From Nageia nagi (lineage: Eukaryota; Pinophyta), in the NCBI GenBank assembly GCA_050084985.1, contig JBITNC010000002.1:8122001-8186000 (forward strand): 64,000 nt of DNA, read 5' to 3'. Positions 58,523-64,000 of this stretch are shown one piece after another (positions within the stretch are counted from its first letter, which is position 1; each line of letters begins with the position of its first letter). Under the pieces are notes generated by a model. That model was not told the DNA's origin. It did not search any database and saw nothing but the letters and a program-made list of their open reading frames with translations. The position numbers and the translations under genes were made by a program.

Positions 58523-61500
58523 ATGGTTGAAACCTTCGTTCCCAAGCACATACTCGATGGTTCCAACTTTGGAATATGGGAACCACGTATGAAAGCCGAG
58601 TTACAAGCAAGAAAGCTATGGCAGACAGTTAGTGAAGATGCAGTTGCTCCTACCGATGAGAAGGCTCTTGAAGTATACAACTCAAAGAATGAGTTAGCAA
58701 CTTCTATGATATACCGTGCAGTTTCAGATGATGTCCTTCTCATGATTTCTTCATCAACTTCAGCAAAGGAAGCTTGGGATAGGTTAAAGAAAATCTACCT
58801 TGGGTCCAAATTTTCAAGGAGGTTTACCATTCTACAAAAGTTGTTGCAGTATCGACAAAGTGAAGATGAAAGTGCCTCCATCTACTTAAACAAAATCATT
58901 GACCTCAGGACACAACTGGTTGGTTGTGGATGCAACTGGATCAATGATGAGTTCATGGTCTTCATCATTCTACAAAGCCTTACTTCAAAGTTCAGCAACT
59001 TTGTCACAGTTATGGAAACAAGGCTCGATGATGAAGAAGATGTCATCTCACTTGATAACCTTTCAAGACTTCTTCTAAAGCATGAGGAAACTTTGAACAA
59101 GAAAATGTTGAACCTTTCTCCAAAGGACCATAGCATTGCTCTAGGAGCAAGCAAAACTCCTTTCAAGAAAAAGTTCAAACATTACAAATTCAAAGACAAC
59201 AAGTCCTCATCTACCTTCAGGAAGTATGACAAAAAGGGCAACAACAACAACAATTATGGCAACTACAGGCACAGAAATGATAAAACAGGATCAAGCAATC
59301 CAACACCTCAAGAAAAGTTTGATGGGAATTGTAACTTCTGTGGCATCTTTGGGCACAAAGAGTATGATTGTCGCAAAAAGAAATTTGCTCAAAAAGGAAA
59401 GGGACATGCAAATGTGAGAAATTTCAATAATAAAAAGAAGAACAAGCATGCTGCTTCTGTTGCCTACTACTCAATGACTCAAACTATTTCAAATGATTGG
59501 ATTGTTGATACAGGATGCACTAATCACATGTGTTATGAAAAAGATAAGTTTGAAAACTTTCATAAGTACAAAAAGGATGCAGTTGTGATAGGTGATAATA
59601 CAGTCCTTGATGTTCACGGAATAGGAAGTGTGAAGATTCATGGAAAGACTCTTGATAATGTCTTTTATGTGCCTAAACTAAGGATGAATCTCATCTCCGT
59701 GATTCAAATTACAAGGAAAGGATGCTCATTTGAGTTTACCTCACACTCTTGGTGTGTTAAGAAAGGACTTGCCACTTTGATGAAAGGATCAGTAAAGAAT
59801 GACCTTTATATTGTGGATCAAGTACCTTCAAAGATTTATCTTGCTACAAATGTTTGTTCAAAAGGTAATCTTTGGCATCAACGATTAGGACACCTTAACC
59901 ACAAGAGTATTCAAGCCATGAAAACTCAAGAACTTGTGGAAGGTTTACCTAATATTTCACCCACAGTTGGTCTTTGTGAAAGGTGCATTCTAGGGAAGAT
60001 GCATAGGCAAAAGTTTGAAAAAGATAAGGCAACTCGGGCTACTTGTCCTCTTCAGCTTGTGCATTCAGATTTGATGGGTCCTTTTCAGACTAAGTCACTA
60101 GGTGGAGCTTCTTATGTTCTGACCTTCATTGATGACTTCAGTAGGATGACATTTGGTTATCTACTTGAGCACAAGGATCAAACTTTTGACAGGTTTCAAG
60201 ACTTCAAGGCACTTGTTGAAAATCAAACTGATTTTAAGATCAAAATGCTGAGATCGGATAATGGGGGTGAATATAATAGCAATGAGTTTAACGCCTTTTG
60301 TGTTAAACACGGGATTAAGCGACAATTCACAATCCCATACACCCCTCAGCAAAATGGAGTTGCTGAAAGGAAGAATCGCACCATTATGGAAATGGCAAGA
60401 TGCATGTTGGGTAACCTTCCTAGTTTCTTATGGGGCGAAGCTGTTCACACTGCTATTCACACTCTAAATAGGTGTCCTACTAAGGCAGTTGAAGGTAAAA
60501 CTCCATATGAAGCATGGACAGGAAAGAAACCTAACCTCTCACACTTCAGAATCTTCAGTTGTGATGCATTTGCCTTCATTACCTCAAAGAAAAGAAAGAA
60601 GCTAGATAAACGATCAGAAAAATGCATCTTTGTGGGGTATGATAATCAGCATAGAGGTTACAGGCTCTACTCTTCATTTCAGAAAATAGTCTTTGTTTCT
60701 AGGGATGTTAAGTTCAATGAACTTTCTAAGGATACGACCTCTCATGCTGAAGTGTCTGATACAGATGATTCTTCGCCTGCACCTAACTGGTTGGATGAGC
60801 ATGTAGAGAAGTCACCACAAGAGCAAAATTCTCCGGCACAGAGAATTACAAGAAGTATGACCTTAAATAAATCCTTATTTGCCAAAATTGATAATATACA
60901 TGAGCCATCAACCTTCAAAGAAGCTTCCAAGCAAGAGTGTTGGATGGAAGCTATGAAAGTTGAGTATGAGGCTCTCATGAAAAATGAAACTTGGGATTTG
61001 GTTCCTTATCACAATGAGAAAAATGTGATTGGCAATAAATGGATATACAAGGTCAAGTACAATTCTGATGGAAACATTGAAAAATACAAGGCAAGGTTAG
61101 TAGCCAAAGGATTCGCTCAGAAATATGGTGTTGATTATGAGGAAACCTTTGCTCCTGTAGCCAAGATGCCTACTGTCAGAATAATTCTTGCTCTTTCTGC
61201 AGCTCAAGGATGGAAAGCTTTTCAACTTGATGTCAAAAGTGCATTTCTCAATGGGGACTTAGATGTTGAAATCTACATGAATCAACCAGAAGGATTTATT
61301 CCAGAAGGAAAAGAGACTCTTGTGTGCAAACTAAAGAAGTCTTTGTATGGACTTAAGCAAGCACCTAGAGCATGGTACAAGAAAATTTCAGGATTCTTTG
61401 CAGATATTGGTTTTTCCAAGTGCTTCTCAGATTCAGATCTATATGTACTCAATCAAGGACAAGACGTGGTCATAATACTCCTTTATGTGGATGATCTTCT

Positions 61501-62449
61501 CATCACAGGCAATAATATTGAAATCATCCAAGAGTGCATCTCCAAACTCAAGGCAACATTTGAAATGACTGATCTAGGTCTATTGCATTACTATCTTGGG
61601 ATGCAAGTATACCAACACAAAGATTGTACTTATCTTAGTCAATCTAAGTATATATCAGACATCTTGCAAAAGTTTGGAATGGAAGAGTGCAAATATGCTG
61701 CAATACCTGTTTCTCCTGGAATTGTTGTATCTCTGAGCTCAGATTCTCAGTTGGCTGATGCTACAGCTTATAGACAATTGATTGGTAGTCTTCTGTATCT
61801 GACTATCTCTCGTCCTGATATTGCCTTTGCAGTGAATCTGATGGCACGATTCATGCAAAAACCATATGTTGAACACCTTAATGCTGTTAAGCAAATCTTG
61901 AGGTATGTCGCAGGGACAAAGGATCTTGCTCTTAAGTATTCCAAAATGCCCTCGATTGTTCTCTCAGGGTTCTCAGATTCTGATTATGGGGGAGATCGAG
62001 ATGACAGAAAATCAACCTCTGCATATGTGTTTAGCATTGGTTCAAGTGCTATCTCTTGGGCTTCCAAGAAGCAACCTACTGTGACTCTTTCTACCACCGA
62101 AGCTGAATATCGAGCCATGTCTGTTGCCGCCCAAGAAGCTATTTGGCTAAGACATCTTCTGACCGAAATTGGGTATCAGCAAAATGGCCCATCTCTTATT
62201 TCGTCAGATAATCAATCGGCTATCTCTTTGGCTAAGAATCCTGTGTTCCATCAGCGAACCAAACATGTAGAAATCCAAGCTCATTTTATCAGGGAGAAGG
62301 TTCTAGATGACATCATACACTTGTAGTATTGTCCATCTACTGACAACTCCGCTGATTTGTTCACCAAGCCCCTTCCTGAAGCTCAGTTCTGCAAGCTTAG
62401 GGATTCTCTAGGGTTGGTGAAGTTGCCCTCAAGGGGGAGTGAAGTTTAA
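58523..62449 (+). pseudogene. gag-pol of E3, one late in-frame stop
   Basis: Polyprotein of a Copia retrotransposon. Start chosen at 58523 because E1 and E2 share it and the upstream in-frame ATG at 58439 lies in leader. Gag comes first, then a CCHC knuckle (59330-59371) and protease with DTG (D at 59517; E1 and E2 have DSG). Pre-integrase LWHQRLGHLNH and integrase (HSDLMGPF, 60061 on) follow, then reverse transcriptase with YVDD (61484-61495) and RNase H (STTEAEYRA). A TAG at 62324-62326 replaces a GAG seen in E1 and cuts the last 40 codons, part of the RNase H end. The rest, about 1268 codons, is open. Whether the truncated RNase H works is unknown. Confidence 0.95.
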
Positions 62450-62475
62450 ACTTTTGTTAGTGATGACAACTTCAC
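62425..62475 (+). other. Second polypurine-like tract and hairpin at the end of pol (E3)
   Basis: CTCAAGGGGGAGTGAAG closely resembles the true polypurine tract (TTAAGGGGGAGTG) but lies about 850 bp upstream. GTGAAGTT here can pair with AACTTCAC at about 62468-62475, across the stop codon. Both are kept in E1, E2 and E4. Confidence 0.6.
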
Positions 62476-62507
62476 CTCTAAGAGGCCTTTTTTGATTGTA
62501 CATTCTA

Positions 62508-62796
62508 GACCTCCGTGGTAAGTTTGCTCTGCGTGACAAACTTGTTGTACAATTGTTGTTATAGAGTGTTGATTATTTAATATACCTCAGTGGTAAGTTT
62601 GCTCTGCGTGACAAACTTGTTGTACATTTTATACCTCCGTGGTGAGTTTGCTCTGCGTGAGAAACTTATTGTATAAATTTTGAGCATGTAATTTAATATA
62701 CCTCCGTGGTAAGTTCGCTCTGCGTGACGAACTTGTTGTACATTCTATACCTCCGTGGTGAGTTTGCTCTGCGTGAGAAACTCGTTGTACAATTTT
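62508..62796 (+). repeat. Tandem hairpin array of E3 (five units)
   Basis: Stems in order: AAGTTTG/CAAACTT twice, GAGTTT/AAACTT (one G-T pair), AAGTTCG/CGAACTT, GAGTTT/AAACTC, all around the loop CTCTGCGTGA. The paired changes keep the stem. Confidence 0.88.
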
Positions 62797-63270
62797 ATGC
62801 TCTATTTTTAAAATCAACACATGTCTATATACAACAGGTGACTATGAGTAATGGCTTGGCATCTCTGTGATGACTTATAGTGCACCATTGATCAGTTATT
62901 TATAAGATGGCATTATTTGATTCTCTTATTTGAATATATGATGCATCTAACTGATTTTGTTCATGAGTTGCTTGTAGCATGCAGGATCTTCTTTAGAAAT
63001 GCAGGTTACTCACCTTGAGAAAGCAAGCTCATGGAGACTCACATGTCAGCTTAAAGTTGATCGACTACTATGTACAGTGAAACCAGTTGTGGTTAATGAT
63101 TGTATTGTAAACCATTTTTGTCAAATGGTAAATGTAGTGAGTCTCATACTAGTTCTCAAAAAGATTCTCAAAAATATGTAAAAGTTCTCATCTCCACTTG
63201 TATCTCTATGGAGGAGAACTCTCTCTTACTCTCTCTCTTCTCTCTTCTACGCTCTATCCCAATATTGCAT

Positions 63271-63280
63271 TAAGGGGGAG
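63271..63280 (+). other. Polypurine tract of E3
   Basis: TAAGGGGGAG directly before the 3' LTR. Confidence 0.9.
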
Positions 63281-63778
63281 TGTTAGAATTTGTAATGAAA
63301 TATTGTGAATATCTAGACTCCTTGTAAATTCAATTAATCACTTAAAGGTATGTAGATACCTTAAGTGATTAATAGAATTCTTTAATGTATAGACTTTGAC
63401 TTTACCAAAGGAGTTAGTTGGTAGGTTGAAGTTTGGTGGTACATTTAATGTAACCCTAACCTTACCCTTGGGTTAAAGGAAGGTTAGGGAGGTGCTCTCA
63501 ACCTATAAATAGAGGGCCTCTCCTCATGTAAACATATCTAAGTTTTGAGTAAGATTACTCTACTTGGTTGTGTAGGAGAGAGCTAGAGAATAGTTGTAAG
63601 AGAGACATAGATTTGAGAATAAGAGAGCTAGTTGTGGATGTACTCCCAAGGAGGGAGGAACCACATTATATTGGTGTCATATTGTGTGAATGATGTTCTT
63701 AGAATTATAGATGTGTTATCTTGAGTTTCCTAGTCTAAGGTCCTAGAGGATTTGATTAGATCTAGTTCAAATCCTTCA
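63281..63778 (+). repeat. 3' LTR of E3
   Basis: 498 bp, one base different from the 5' LTR by eye; followed by AGAAA. Confidence 0.96.
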
Positions 63779-63783
63779 AGAAA

Positions 63784-64000
63784 TATATTTCAATCACCAT
63801 GAATCTAGTAAGATATGATTATTAAGCTAAAATTTAGAGTGAGGATTATGATATGCTTAAGTTTTCCCTTAGTAGTAAGTTGAAAAACTTTATTTCAAAC
63901 ATTATATTCTTAGAAAGATAAGATTGTACTTTTGTTTCTTTGTTAAATGCATTCATAATATATTATGCTATTCAACATATGAACTAAGATAATTTGCTTT
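63784..64000. other. Right copy of a local duplication, with empty SINE site
   Basis: Resembles 54290-54401 joined to 54604-54700. At about 63874-63895 it reads TTGAAAAACTTTATTTCAAA with no SINE. No gene. Confidence 0.6.

Larger units (their letters stand above)
55020..63778 (+). mobile_element. E3: young, almost intact Ty1/Copia retrotransposon
   Basis: 498-bp LTRs that differ by one base by eye, target duplication AGAAA (55015-55019 and 63779-63783), primer-binding site, polypurine tract, a leader of about 3 kb, and a gag-pol frame with one late stop. The youngest element in the window and the best reference for the family. Confidence 0.98.

Overview
The window is nuclear DNA from a land plant. 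It is AT-rich, full of LTR retrotransposons, and carries a receptor kinase family (S-domain, bulb-lectin) and PLS-type pentatricopeptide (PPR) sequences that are both typical of plants. Large, nested, slowly decaying repeats and intronless S-domain kinases would fit a large-genome plant such as a gymnosperm. That is inference; nothing in the sequence names the species.

Layout. (1) 831-3317 is an intact, intronless G-type lectin S-receptor-like kinase (SRK1). (2) 4215 to about 11779 is an old, badly decayed Ty1/Copia element on the minus strand (E4). (3) 11785-16955 is AT-rich spacer with an inverted-repeat pair (12104/13156) and a probable tRNA-derived SINE (about 13.9 kb). (4) 16956-25528 is a complete plus-strand Copia element (E1) with TCAAT target duplications and four in-frame stops. 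(5) 25957-28411 is a short Copia relative without gag-pol (E5). (6) 28412-35850 is spacer with a decayed PPR pseudogene at 30.36-31.0 kb. (7) 35921-53923 is a second S-receptor kinase (SRK2), split by a chromodomain Gypsy element (36879-52552, target duplication CAACA). That Gypsy element is itself split by a Copia element (E2, 38636-47361, target duplication GAGGT). (8) 54402-54593 is a SINE whose empty counterpart site is at about 63.88 kb. (9) 55020-63778 is the youngest Copia element (E3, target duplication AGAAA); its two 498-bp LTRs differ at one position by eye and its gag-pol has one late stop.

E1, E2, E3 and the older E4 share an architecture that gag-pol does not explain. Each has a leader of about 2.2-3 kb before gag. 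In E1-E3 the leader holds a GC-rich block with pieces of a PPR gene, most clearly at 18423-18674 in E1. It also holds a conserved module of about 210 bp, seen in E4 too, and a possible intron ending three bases before the gag start. After pol comes a second polypurine-tract-like site, then a tandem array of small hairpins (5-7 units in E1-E3) whose stems differ by paired changes. The LTRs have a long dyad at a constant place in U3, with a different sequence in each subfamily. The hairpin array, the captured PPR leader and the LTR dyads are the best candidates for undescribed biology.

Relative order of events from the sequence: SRK duplication, Gypsy insertion into SRK2, then E2 and E1 (about six LTR differences each), then E3. 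No tRNA or rRNA gene, CRISPR array or bacterial-type operon was seen.
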